Below are positions 1-11,027 of a stretch of 64,000 nucleotides of DNA, in pieces. The DNA is from Megascapheus bottae (lineage: Eukaryota; Chordata; Mammalia; Rodentia; Geomyidae), in contig JANJXV010000016.1 of the NCBI GenBank assembly GCA_024803745.1, positions 45,454,263 through 45,518,262 on the forward strand. The letters run 5' to 3'. Both the position numbers and the translations under genes were made by a program. The notes below the pieces were generated by a model. It was not told the origin of the DNA. It did not search any database and was given only the letters and a program-made list of their open reading frames with translations. Position 1 is the stretch's first letter. Each line of letters begins with the position of its first letter.

Positions 1-190
1 AGGTTCTGTAATTTTTCTTGCCCATGAGAGAGATGGCCAGGCAGTACGGACAAATGCATCCTCATAACTTGAGGGTCCCAGTCCAAGAGAATCTGAATAT
101 CCATTTCCCAATGCTCCTACCCCTGCCCAAGATACCAGAGCATTTACATGGCACTGGCAAGATAGCCAAAGTGGTCCTGAGGCTCCTCTT

Positions 191-310
191 CTTTTTCCTT
201 TGTTTTTCTTTTGGCCAATCCTGGGCCTTGAACTAGAGCCTGGGCACTGTCCTTGGATTTTCTCAAGGCTAGCACTCTACCACTTACTTGAACTAAAGCA
301 CCACTTCCAG
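191..310 (-). mobile_element. ID-type SINE, second monomer
   Basis: It matches the right monomer of the dimeric ID SINE (ggccaatcctgggcc to caccacttccag). Flanking near-identical 13-mers, gaggctcctcttc at 179-191 and gagactcctcttc at 311-323, are its target-site duplication. It splits the protein-like stretch described in the findings. Confidence 0.85.
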
Positions 311-631
311 GAGACTCCTCTTCTTTTCCCAAAAGATACTACAAGGATGTTGAGGAGGCTTATGTGATGGGATGCTTCACTCAGTGCCTCGCCAAGGAAG
401 TACCTGCATCCCATGGGATTGACACTTCTAACCCTTACCAAGACGCATTAGACCTGGGAAAACCCCTTCTCTTGCCAAACCTGCGCAGTAAGAACCCTAT
501 TAGTCACTACCTAAACAAAGCATACCAAAGTTCAGAGCTCATTGTCATTGGAACCACAGACCAAAAAGTAAGCCAGGACCTTTGTGCTAAATCTAAAAGG
601 GTAGCCATGTTAAGGTATAGAAATAGGGAGA

Positions 632-870
632 GAGGCTGGACATGGTGGCTCATGCCTGAAATCCTAGCTACTCAGAAGGCTGAGAGATGAAGTTTGAAGC
701 CAGCCAGACCAAGCAGGAAAGTGTCCTTGAGATACTTCTCCCCAGTTAACCACCAGAAAACCATAAGTGGAGCTGTGCCTCAAAGTGGTAGAGCAATAGC
801 CTTGAGTAGAAAAACAGAGAGACAGCACCCAGTTTCTTAGTTCAAGCTCCGCAACTGACCAACAACAAAA
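632..870 (+). mobile_element. Chimeric B1/ID SINE
   Basis: This is the first complete example of the commonest family here: a 7SL/B1-like left half (tggtggctcatgcctg, atcctagctactcag) joined through a gttaaccaccagaaaacc linker to an ID-like right half with tRNA-type boxes (ggtagagcaatagcc, gttcaagctcc). Confidence 0.85.
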
Positions 871-1200
871 ATGGAGAGAGCAATCCCATGGGTACCCTTG
901 GTGTGCTGGTTGTTGTGCATGATGTTTCCCATTGTTGGTAAATATTCCACTCATAAAAATGAAATTTTCCTTAACTGTGATGGTGTATAGTTGAAGAGAA
1001 TATATCTTTTTCTTTTCCTATTATAGAATGATACTTTCTCTAAGTAAAACCCCCCAGGTACTGGGCTGAATATTAGTACATACTATACCATAGAGCTATG
1101 CCTTCAACCTTAGCCTCAGTCTTAAGATGAATTTTTAAGAACTATTAAATTTATAAGAATATTAAAAAATCATGATTCACTTAACTACAAGACATTATTT

Positions 1201-1311
1201 TTTTATTTTTATTTTTTATTTTTTTAAAGAATTTATTAACGTTGATTTTTTTACATCATGTTTTAAATGACAAGTTTAACATACAGGTGTTCAAGGAGGG
1301 AATCTCTGTTT
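1201..1311 (-). mobile_element. Short L1 3' tail insertion
   Basis: T-rich start, then sequence matching the L1 3' end also seen at 22110-22200 (acatcatgtttt, ttcaaggaggg). The 17-bp duplications actacaagacattattt at 1184-1200 and 1312-1328 show a complete, heavily 5'-truncated insertion. Confidence 0.85.
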
Positions 1312-1861
1312 ACTACAAGACATTATTTACTCCTGTCAGGATGTTTAATTTCCCTCACCTAATACATTTAGCATAAAGACACAATTTTCTGTCCTGAGCT
1401 TATAGGCAGTGAAACTTCAGATTTCTGGATTTTTATTGGGTATTGAAGGACTAACTCCAATTTAGAAGCTTGTCTCAATTTATGTACAGCATTGGTGTTT
1501 TTCTGTTTAAGTTTTAGCAAAAATTTATTTAACGTAAGAGGATAAAATAGGGAGAGAAAGAAAAAGAAACATGTTCTGCCCCACCTGCAGGAAATGGAAG
1601 GAGTATAACCCCCCCCCCCTTTCTCTCTTTGTTTCACCTGTTTTCTCATCTGTGGCTTACTTATGATCATAACTGACCAAAGAGAACTTGGTAGCTTTAT
1701 TTGAGGAAGGAGATATACACATTGTACTCAGTTTGGTTGCTTACACCGTTATGATACACAATTTTATTGGTTAGTTTTTTAAATTAGTTTACAGGCAAAG
1801 GGGACATGTTTATTTTTCTTAAAGATGGTTGGGCATTAAGTATATTTAGTATTTATTTGTT

Positions 1862-2098
1862 GTCAGGCTCCCACCTGTACTGATAGCTTCTCAGGGGGCT
1901 GAGATCCAAAGATTGCAGTTTGAAGCTAGCCTAGGCAGGAAAGTCCATGAGACTGTTAGCTCCAGTAAAATATTCAAAAACACTGGAGGTGGCTCTGTGG
2001 CGCAAGTGGTAGAGTGCTTGCCTTGAGCAAAAGAAGCTCAGGGCAGCTCCCAGGCCTCGACTTCAAGCCCCAGATCAGGGGGAAAAGAAAAAAAAGCA
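1862..2098 (+). mobile_element. Chimeric B1/ID SINE
   Basis: Diverged left half and clear right half (gcgcaagtggtagagtgc). The imperfect duplication ttagtatttatt occurs before 1862 and after 2105. Confidence 0.8.
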
Positions 2099-3182
2099 AA
2101 ACACCTACTTAGTATTTATTGACTCCTCAGAAATGTTTCTCATTTAAATGGAAACAACTGTTAGATACTTAAGGTAAATTTGAATTTAAGCTTCTTACTG
2201 CTTACTGTTGACCTACTTTTACTTTGTTATGGGTAAATTATATACTTTGCAGTACTTGAGTGTTCTGTTGAAAATTCCCAGTGTTTTTAAGCCTTTGGCT
2301 GCAGCAGAGGTAGCTATCCTCTCTCTTATTATGGCAGCATTCTTGGGTTTGTATCATCTTTTTTGTTATCTTTGTTCACTTCGTTTTTACTCATTTAAAA
2401 AAAATGTTTCCAGAATTATACTTAATTGCTGGAAACGTTGATTTCTCTTGAGTGACAAACCAATTAAGTGTGGATGACACCACGCAACAAAGACACTTAA
2501 GATTTCTGCTTATCCTGTCTCAGAAGAAATACATTATTCATCATGTTATTGTTTTTAAATACTGAGGTAAAATTTTCAATACAATAGGGGAATTTCTCTG
2601 GAAGTGGAATAAATTGCTTGCCAGTTCAAGGGCTGCATTTCTAAAGTCGAGGCTCCTAAACATGATTCTGCTCACATTTGTTAGCTTCCAGAACTCCTCT
2701 CACTGCATTTCCAGCATTAAACTTGGTAACATGGTAACTTTTGGTAATGTGCAGTATGATTGCTGAGAGAACTTAATAAAAAATAGTTTCATTTGTATAT
2801 AATATTATAATATGTTAAGAGGTGCTTTGAATAGTAATTCCATCTGTATAAATACTCATTTTTGGTTGATTTTCTTTAAAGAGCAATAAGAAAAATGAAG
2901 TTCTTAAGGGAAAATAATGTTTGTTTTAGGTTTATTTCCCTCTTTAATAATCTAAAAATATAGTTTGCATGTTACAAGAATGTTCTGTGATGATATCCAT
3001 AGTTCAGTTATTTTTAGAATGTCTTAAGGAGACATTGAAATGAGTAGTGTTTTTGATCAGTGAAACAGGATCTTGAATGAGGGTGAAAATAACTGCTGTT
3101 TTTCTTTTTTATGCTTAATAAAAAAGATCTGTATACCAACATTCTTAGTGTCAGTATAGTATTCTATCATATACTTTATTTT

Positions 3183-3418
3183 ATTTTTATTTTTGTGGGT
3201 CATGGGGCTTGGACTGTGGGCGTGGGCGTTGTCTCTGAGTTTTTCAGGTCAAGGCTACTGCCCTACCCCTTGAGCCTCAGCCCCACTTCCCCTTTTCTAG
3301 TGATTAATTGGAGATAAGAGTCTCATAGTCTTTAGTGCCTGGGATGGCATTGAACTGAGATCCTTAGAGGTCAGCCTCCTTAGTAGCTAGAATTATAGGC
3401 TTGAGCCACTGTGCCTCA
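3183..3418 (-). mobile_element. Chimeric B1/ID SINE
   Basis: It reads from the A-tail (tatttttgtgggtcatgg) through gattaattggagataagag to the B1 start (ggcttgagccactgtgcc). Confidence 0.85.
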
Positions 3419-4057
3419 CATAGTCTGTTAATCATGAATATTAAAGTCTTTTCCATTTCCTTCATTTCTCTTTTAAGCAGCACAGTACAGTTACGCATAG
3501 TTTTCAGTGCAGTTGTATTTCTTTATGAATTGTCATTGCTTGTTTTCCATTTGCATTGTTTGCTTTTTTATTTTTTGTAAGGACTGTTTCTAAAGAATTA
3601 CTGTTTTCTATCATAGGTTGCGAAAATTTTTCCCCAGTGTCTTATTTGCTTTAAAATTTCTTTCTTTGATGGTGCAATATGCAGACATTGGTAGTGTCTG
3701 GCCTGGTGCCTGGCTGAGACCACTACTTGGTAATATGCAGCCATTGTCATCAATGTTACTGGTGTTTCATAGGCTCTCAGATGAAGAAACCCTGGGAGTT
3801 CTTTCCCATTTTGATTTTGGTTTTAATGACAAACTTCTTTAAATAATTGGTACTTTTGAGTGAATTAGCTCTTTTGCTTCATATACAAGTATTTGGCTTT
3901 TCCTCTTTCGCTCATTGGTTATTTGAAAGTATGTTTGTTTGGCTTTTTCCTCAAAGTATCTTCAAGACAGAATTTATTTCTTTTACTGATTAGTGCATTT
4001 TGATAAGATGGCATTTTTTCCCCTAAGTTTCAGATTTCCTTCTGATGTAATTTTTAT

Positions 4058-4280
4058 TTTTATTATTTATTTATTTAGTCATGGAGCTTCAACTCTGGGC
4101 CTGGGCACTGTCCTTGAACTCTTCAGTTCAAGGCTACGGCTCTACCACTTGAGTCACAGGGCCACTTTGGGTTTTTTAAATTGGAGATGAGTCTCATGGA
4201 CTTTTCATGGTTTTGAACCTCGATCCTCTGATCTCAACCTTCTGAATATCTAAGATTACAGGTGTGAGCCACCTGTGCCC
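4058..4280 (-). mobile_element. Chimeric B1/ID SINE
   Basis: Complete copy ending ggtgtgagccacctgtgcc; the flanking sequence tgatgtaattttta occurs on both sides (4042 and 4286) as a target-site duplication. Confidence 0.87.
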
Positions 4281-4416
4281 TGCTTTGATGTAATTTTTAA
4301 TAATCCTGAAACTTTAGCATTCTTTTAGGATACAGCTGCTAACAAATTCTGAGTTTTCCTTGATCTGAGCATATCTTCATTGGACCTAGCATTCTGGGTT
4401 GGCAGGCCAGGCCAGC

Positions 4417-4546
4417 CCTCCCACCCACCCTTCTTTCCTTCCTTCCTTCCTTCCTTCCTTCCGTTCTTTCTCCCTCCTCCCACCCTTCCTCCATCTCTCC
4501 CTTCCCACCTTCCCTCCCCCCTCTGTCTCTCTCTTTTTCTTTCTTC
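4417..4546. repeat. Polypyrimidine tract (TTCC repeats)
   Basis: About 130 nt of C/T beginning ccctcccacccacccttc with seven TTCC units, directly upstream of the RPL35A retrocopy target site. Confidence 0.93.
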
Positions 4547-4553
4547 CACTTTA
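4537..4553. repeat. Target-site duplication, left copy (RPL35A retrocopy)
   Basis: The 17-bp ttctttcttccacttta is identical to 5003-5019 on the other side of the retrocopy. Read on the minus strand, the intact site shows TTT/AAAG at the poly(A) junction, which fits the L1 endonuclease preference. Confidence 0.93.
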
Positions 4554-5019
<466 letters not shown>

Positions 5020-5846
5020 AACATGTAGTTAACTGCCCTTGGGCTCCATGAGAAGCCTCAGGCTTCTACCTAGCTATTCCTTTGTGTGTAATTGGCTCTC
5101 TACAAAATTAAGAGTTTCAGTATTCTAGCTGTTCTCATTGGTCGGTGCTCTTTTTCTTTATATGGATTTTGGAGGATGTGAGGGAAGATTTCAGCTTAAG
5201 TAACTCCCCACAGCAGCCTGCCTGTTTATTTTTCAAATCAAGATGATATCTCATACAAAAGCTTTATGTAAAATTAACAGCTTTTGAGTCAGTATGCTTT
5301 CTGACAAAGTGATTATTCCCCCAAAAGGTAAATTTTTAAAAGAGATTATATTTGTGATTAAAGGTAGATAAAGTGGCAGTATAAATGGTAGATTGCTGTT
5401 TATATGGAGTCAGAAGATGACTGTTGAGCTCCAAAACACAGATTAGTTATGGAGATTGTTTTTATTGAATATAACATTTTAGTGAAAGGAGTAACAGATA
5501 AAATAACATTTCTTGTTTGAATCCGTATGTTGACTCTTAACAACAAAACCTATGAGCTTTCCAGGTGTAGACCCTGTTTTGTCTAAAGCCACTTCTAGAA
5601 TTTTGATGACGGTGAAGTTGTATAACAGAATGTGTAGGTGTTACTTGGCAGTGTACATTTTTGGCTAATGGTAATATTTTAGATTTGAGAGGAATGTTCT
5701 GAATTGAATGTTACGGAGTGGATATCGGACAGCCTTGTTTATGCTATTAACCAGCTAAGTACATGCCAGAGGCTACTCTGAGTTCATATTTACAGCATGA
5801 AAGTTGTAGGCATCATTTACCTAGGCCTCCTTTCATACCCTATCCT

Positions 5847-6089
5847 TTTTTTTTTTTTTTGGATCCGTCATGGGGCTTGAATTCTGGGCCTGGGTGTTGT
5901 CCCTGAGCCTTTCAGCTCAGGGCTACCGCCTTACCTCTAGAGCCACAGCGCTACCCACTTCCAATTTTCAGGTGGTTAATCGGAGTTAAAAGTCTCGAGG
6001 TCTTTAATGCCTGGGCTGTCTTTGAACTGTGATACTCAGATCTCAGCCTCCTGAGTAGCTAGGATTACAGGCATGAGCTACCACGCCTG
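5847..6089 (-). mobile_element. Chimeric B1/ID SINE
   Basis: Complete copy with a T17 tail. The duplication tttcataccctat is present at 5831 and 6090. It ends about 200 nt before ATP9B exon 2. Confidence 0.88.
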
Positions 6090-6290
6090 TTTCATACCCT
6101 ATTCTTTACCTGTTTATTTGGGCTTTTTTTTTTTTTTTAAACAAAGGATAGGTTTGTCTAGCTGAAAGTTTTGAGTAAAAGAACATGTGATTGGAAAAAT
6201 TAGGCCAGCTTTTGGCTTAAATGAAACACATTCAGTAACAGAAAACTACTTACTTAGCTTGGGTAAACTCTATTGTCTTGCTTTTACTAG

Positions 6291-6464
6291 GTACCAACTA
6301 GAGGATGAGTCTGCGCATTTGGATGAAATGCCACTAATGATGTCTGAAGAAGGCTTCGAGAATGATGAAAGTGATTACCACACATTGCCACGAGCCAGGA
6401 TTACACGGAGGAAAAGAGGGCTGGAGTGGCTTGTCTGCGGTGGATGGAAGTTCCTCTGTGCCAG
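6291..6464 (+). CDS. Atp9b: ATP9B exon 2: acidic cytosolic N-terminus
   Basis: The acceptor is ttttactag and the donor is AG|gtgtgt, a rather weak GT donor. The first base completes an arginine codon begun in exon 1; 57 whole codons follow and the last two bases (AG) join exon 3 to give serine. The product starts [20 protein letters not shown] and ends near [13 protein letters not shown]. This hydrophilic stretch before M1 carries acidic clusters and a basic patch (RRKRG), and is the part that distinguishes ATP9B from ATP9A. The open frame extends upstream into the intron by chance; the AG at 6289-6290 and the family alignment fix the exon start. Confidence 0.95.
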
Positions 6465-7146
6465 GTGTGTCCTCCATTGCTACCTGTCATGGTATACATG
6501 AAGTTCATTTATAAGCTTAGCTCCTGGTATATTCATTAGGAGTACTGGCACATGTTCACATAAAAACTAAAGAAAACAACTCTCTTGTCAAATAGTATTT
6601 GTGATACAAATTAAAACCAGATAATGTGATCTGAAAGGGAAGCCCAAATTCATTATTTTATGAGAGTTTAGTGGCTAAAACCTGGAGAAAACTAGTGACT
6701 TAAAAAAATGCACGATAGAATGAATCCTGATTACTGGACCAATATTTATTTGTAAATGGTGTACCTTTCTAATCCTATTAACTACAGCTTAATAATCAGT
6801 TTTAATTCTTTAACTTTGAAAATTTTATTTTAGTTTAATCAGTGAGCTAAAGACTCATATTTCAAACAAATGTTCTGGTCCTGAAATACGCTGCGTTGAT
6901 GAAGCTGTGTGGCATGTCTGTTCGTGCTCCAGGAAGGAAGGCTGAGTGCGGAAGGACTCCTCCTCTCCTCTCGCCGTTCGTCCTGGTCGGGGAGTGTTTT
7001 TCCCCATCTCTCCTACTAGTCGAGAGGGACCCTGACAGAAAACTTTCTAAAGTAAATTGCTAGTATTTCCCTAAACCTGGAGTGCTCTTTGTAGGCATAC
7101 ATTGACTTACAGAGCTTAATTTCTTGATAGAATTTTTCTTTTTCTT

Positions 7147-7380
7147 TTTTTATTTTGACGATCATAGGGCTTGAACTCTGGGCCTAGGTGCTATCCCTGA
7201 GCTTTTCAGTTCAAGACTAGGACTTACCCACTTTGAGCCACAGCACCACTTTTGGTTTTCTGGTGGTTAATTGGAAATAAAAGTCTCACAGATTTTCTGT
7301 CCAGCTGGTTTTGAACCATGATTCTCAGATCTCATCCTCTTGAGTAGTTAGGATTATAGGCGTGAGCCATGGGCACCCAG
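7147..7380 (-). mobile_element. Chimeric B1/ID SINE
   Basis: Complete copy between agaatttttctttttct repeats at about 7129 and 7382, the target-site duplication. Confidence 0.86.
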
Positions 7381-7445
7381 CAGAATTTTTCTTTTTCTTG
7401 TGCTAGTTTTAGTGATTTGTATTTTTCAAGGGGTTTTATCTATTT

Positions 7446-7649
7446 TCTTTTTCTTTTTTCTTTTTTGCCAGTCCTGGGCTTAAGCTCAGGGCCTGAGCAC
7501 TGTCCTTGGATTTTTTTCAAGGCTAGAGCTCTACCACTTGAGCCTTAGCACCACTTCTGGCTTTTTCTAAGTATGTGGTACTGAGGAATCAAACCCAGGT
7601 CTTTGTGCATGCTAGGCAAGCACTCTACCACTAGGCCAAACTCCCGGCC
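7446..7649 (-). mobile_element. Dimeric ID SINE
   Basis: Full dimer: right monomer (gccagtcctgggctt to cttctgg), linker tatgtggtactgaggaa, then left monomer (gcatgctaggcaagcac to ggccaaactcc). Flanked by gggttttatctatttt / gggtttatctatttt. Confidence 0.9.
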
Positions 7650-7798
7650 CAGGGTTTATCTATTTTCAAATTTACATTCACATGTAATTATTTACAGAAT
7701 CTTTCTATGATCTAATGTGTAAGATCTGTAGTGATGTTATCTTTTAAAATTTATAATAATAGTAATTTGGATTTATTTTTTAAACGTTGGAGATTATC

Positions 7799-7886
7799 AG
7801 TTTTATTTTTTATTTTTATTTTTGGCTATATTCAGAGCCTTGCCTTTATTAGGCAAGAGCTCTACCATTGGAGTCATATAGCCCTG
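7799..7886 (-). mobile_element. Old ID monomer
   Basis: A diverged single monomer: cttgcctttattaggcaagagctctaccattgg corresponds to the tRNA-like core. No clear duplication. Confidence 0.55.
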
Positions 7887-8004
7887 TTGTTGTTTTTTTT
7901 TTCAGAGTCAAAATTAATTGTATTATTTTTTTTTAATCTGTTCTCTTGTAGGTTTTGTTTTTGTTTTTATAAAATTGGTGGTACTAGATTGATTGATCGA
8001 TTGA

Positions 8005-8232
8005 TTTTTTGGTACTGGTCCTGGGCTTGAACACATGGGCCTAGTTGATGCCCTTAAGCTTTGTTGCTCAAGGCTAATGGTCAGCTGCTTAATTCACACT
8101 TCTACTTCTGGCTTTTTGATGGTTAATTGTAAGTAAGAGTCTCCTAGACTTTCCTGCTGGACTGGCTTCTAACTATGATCCTCAGATCTCAGCCTCTTGA
8201 TCAGCTAGGATCACAGGAGTGAGCCACCAGTA
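8005..8232 (-). mobile_element. Old chimeric B1/ID SINE
   Basis: Diverged copy (ggtactggtcctgggcttg to cacaggagtgagccacc) with indels in the ID half. Confidence 0.75.
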
Positions 8233-8233
8233 A

Positions 8234-8310
8234 CACTGGTACTGGAGTTTTCACTTAGGGCTTTCTACTTGTCAGACAAGTTCTGTACCATTTGAGCCAT
8301 GCCACCAGCC
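8234..8310 (-). mobile_element. Old ID monomer
   Basis: tgtcagacaagttctgtaccatttgagccatgcc is recognisable as a decayed ID core directly next to the preceding SINE. Confidence 0.55.
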
Positions 8311-8329
8311 CTTTTTGATGTAGTTACCC

Positions 8330-8570
8330 CCCCCCCCTTTTTTTTTGTCAGTTGTGGGGCTTAGACTCAGCCTGGGTGCTGTCCTTGAGCTCTTCAACTC
8401 AAGGCCACTCCCCTACCCTTGAGCCACAATGACCCACAATGCCACGTCCTGTTTTCTAGTGGTTAATTGGAGATAAGAGTCTCAGTGCCTGGACTGGCTT
8501 TGAACTGTGATCCTTAGAACTCAGCCTCCTGAGTAGCTAAGATTACAGGCAGGAGCTTCAGCGCCTGGCT
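8330..8570 (-). mobile_element. Chimeric B1/ID SINE
   Basis: Complete copy with a mixed C/T tail (C9 T9) and a duplicated gacccacaat inside the ID half. The flanks ttgatgtagtta at 8316 and 8571 are its target-site duplication. Confidence 0.87.
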
Positions 8571-8593
8571 TGATGTAGTTATTCTTTGCTTAG

Positions 8594-8783
8594 GGTTTTA
8601 TTTATGCCTGAGCTCTCTTGAGCCACTATCGTCATACCTATGGCTCCCGTGTAGTTGGGAGCCTCTTGGTTTTTATTGGTTGGCATCAAGTCTCTCAAAC
8701 CTGCTTGGCTGGCCTCGAATAGTGGTCCTTCCGACATAAGCATGGGTTAGTTTAGGACTACAGATGTGAGTCCTTGTGTCTGA
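8594..8783 (-). mobile_element. Old SINE relic
   Basis: Weak B1/ID-like features (ctcttgagccacta, tgcttggctggcctcgaa). Boundaries are uncertain. Confidence 0.4.
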
Positions 8784-9524
8784 CTTGTTTTCTTTTACTT
8801 TGAAATATTTGTCTTGAAATTAATTTATCAAGAAGTTAAGAGAGTAACATATATAGTCTTTTACTCTATATCCCAAATTATTTAAATTTACCATGTTTTA
8901 TAGTCATTCTTTTTACATTTTATGGATGATTGTATTCTTTGAGAGAGTAAATCAGACTAAACAATTTTTTATTCCTCTTTACACCTTAGTTCTTCCGTAT
9001 TCTTAAAAGTATTTTTCTTATGTAATCACGATCTACTTATTGAATACATGAAATTTAACATTAATAAACTGTTATATAAAAATACGAAGTACATTTCAAG
9101 GTCTGTATTCAGTGATTTCCTCTTCTCCCAGCAGATTCCTTTGCAGCAGTGTCTTATCCCTGGGATAAGCATGTGCTACATGTTGGAGGCATGCCTGTTT
9201 TTTTTTTTTTATACTCTGGACTGGTTATTTAGTGTCTGTCTCCTCTTCATTGACATTTCTGCAGAATGGGATGAGTTATTTTATAGAAAATGTCAAATCC
9301 TGGTATTTCTGATGTCTTCCTGTCACCTGATTTAGGTTAATGTTCTACTGCCGGAGTGAAGCACGTCCCTGCTGGCATTTGCTTCTTGTTTTATTATCTT
9401 TTCTGTTTTTTCCTCTAAAATTGTATGCAATGTAATTTACTGTTCTTTTCCTAATATTCATACTACTAGAACGCTACATATCTAGTTCTAAAAAAAGATT
9501 CAGTTAAAATGTCTTTAAAATGTT

Positions 9525-10212
9525 TAAATTGTTTCTATAAAGATGATACACAGAGAGGTTACAGTAATATAAGTCAGGTAAAGCTTACATTTCTTTTTGG
9601 GCAGTGTCACCCCCTCCTTTATTCTCTTCCAGTTTTTCCTTCCCATCCCTACCCACAAGTTGTATAGTTCATTTTCTACATAGTGTCTAGTAAGAGTCCC
9701 ATTGCATTTGTTCGCCCTTTGTCCCTTCATTTCTATGTCCCCATTTTTCCCTCCCATAGAGAGATAAATGAACAAACAAGGCAAGAAGCAGCAAGAAAGA
9801 AGAAAAATCCTCTTGTTTCCATTTCCTGGAGTTTGTTTTGATAAATATTACTTTATATGCTCAAGTGCACGTAGTTGTTACACCTTTGTGTTCCTCTCCT
9901 AAGAATATCCTCCCTTTTTTCTTGTGTGATTATCTAGGATCCTGTATAATTTATCATGTATCAGTGTATTGTAGATCTAGCTTCATATATGAGAGAGAAC
10001 ATTTGCCATTTTTCTCTCTGAGCTTGGCTTACCTCACTTAACATGATTTGTTCTAGATCTTTCCATTTCCCTGCAAATGATAAATATTCTTTCTAATAGC
10101 TATATACAATTCTGTGGTGTATAGGTACCGCAGTTTTTGGATCCACTCATTTATCGTAAGGCATCTGGGCTGTTTTCACAACTTGGCTATTAGGAATAGT
10201 ACAGCAAGGTCA
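9525..10212 (-). mobile_element. L1 3' fragment
   Basis: Minus-strand L1: 3' UTR pieces (tacccacaagttgta), then the end of ORF2 (cacttaacatgatttgttct, tccactcatttatcgtaag, catctgggctgttttcac). 5'-truncated within ORF2. Confidence 0.8.
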
Positions 10213-10219
10213 TTTTCTT

Positions 10220-10306
10220 GGGATGGGGTAGTTACTGAGGTTTTAAATTTAGGGCTTTAAGTTTACTAGGCAAGCACTCTACTTCTTGAGCTGTGCCCCC
10301 AGCTTT
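10220..10306 (-). mobile_element. Old ID monomer
   Basis: actaggcaagcactctacttcttgagctgtgcc is a single ID-like core next to the L1 end. Confidence 0.6.
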
Positions 10307-10442
10307 TACGTTTAAGTTTTGACATAGAATATTTTAATTACCATTCAGTTCAAAATATTTTCTAATTTTCATTGTCATCCTTTTTGTTCCATTTACTGAG
10401 CATAGGCAGAGTAGATTTAGTATAATTTTAAAAGCATCTAGG

Positions 10443-10682
10443 AGTGTGTGTGTGTCTGTGGGTGTACTGTTCTGGGGCTTGGACCTGATCAGGGCCTGGG
10501 TACTGACCTTGAGCATTTTTTACTTGTGCCTAGTGCTTTACCATATGAGCTATAGCTCTGCTTTTTGGTGATGAGTTGGAAATAAGAATGTCACAGACTT
10601 TTCTGCTCAGGCTGGCTTTGAATCGTGATTCTCATATCTCAGCCTTTTGAGTAGCTAGGATTACAGGTGTTGAGCCCCTAGT
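10443..10682 (-). mobile_element. Chimeric B1/ID SINE with a TG-repeat tail
   Basis: The tail has become gtgtgtgtgtgtctgtgggtg; the body runs to gctaggattacaggtgt. Confidence 0.8.
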
Positions 10683-10986
10683 ATTTTTGTGTGGGGGGGG
10701 GCATGGCAAGTGAATATTGGTTCAAGTTAATGTCGTTATATATGTTACCCAGAGATAGAAACTTTAGATGCCAGCTTTTCCTCCTTATTTGACAGGACCA
10801 GGTGGTTTCTTTTTCTACTCTAAGCCTTTTCATGTAATGTGTTAAGTTATTTAAGGTAACCATCTTCATCAGCCGCACTGTTCCTTATTTGGTCCAGCTT
10901 CTGTGTTAGCATTTGCTGCTTTACCATTGTGTTTTTAGGGTACAGAGATAACGTTGCTTAAAAGTCATGAGCTAATGCTGTAGCCT

Positions 10987-10991
<5 letters not shown>

Positions 10992-11025
<34 letters not shown>
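10992..11025. repeat. T34 homopolymer
   Basis: An uninterrupted run of 34 T followed by gcag. No SINE adjoins it, unlike the other long T runs in the window. On the minus strand an AATAAA (11053-11058 region) lies about 28 nt before the A run. Confidence 0.95.

Positions 11026-11027
<2 letters not shown>

Noticed and set aside
6187..6290. ATG at 6187 as an alternative ATP9B start upstream of exon 2
   Set aside because: The frame runs through the exon 2 acceptor and its polypyrimidine tract, and the upstream residues are not conserved protein; exon 2 starts at the AG.
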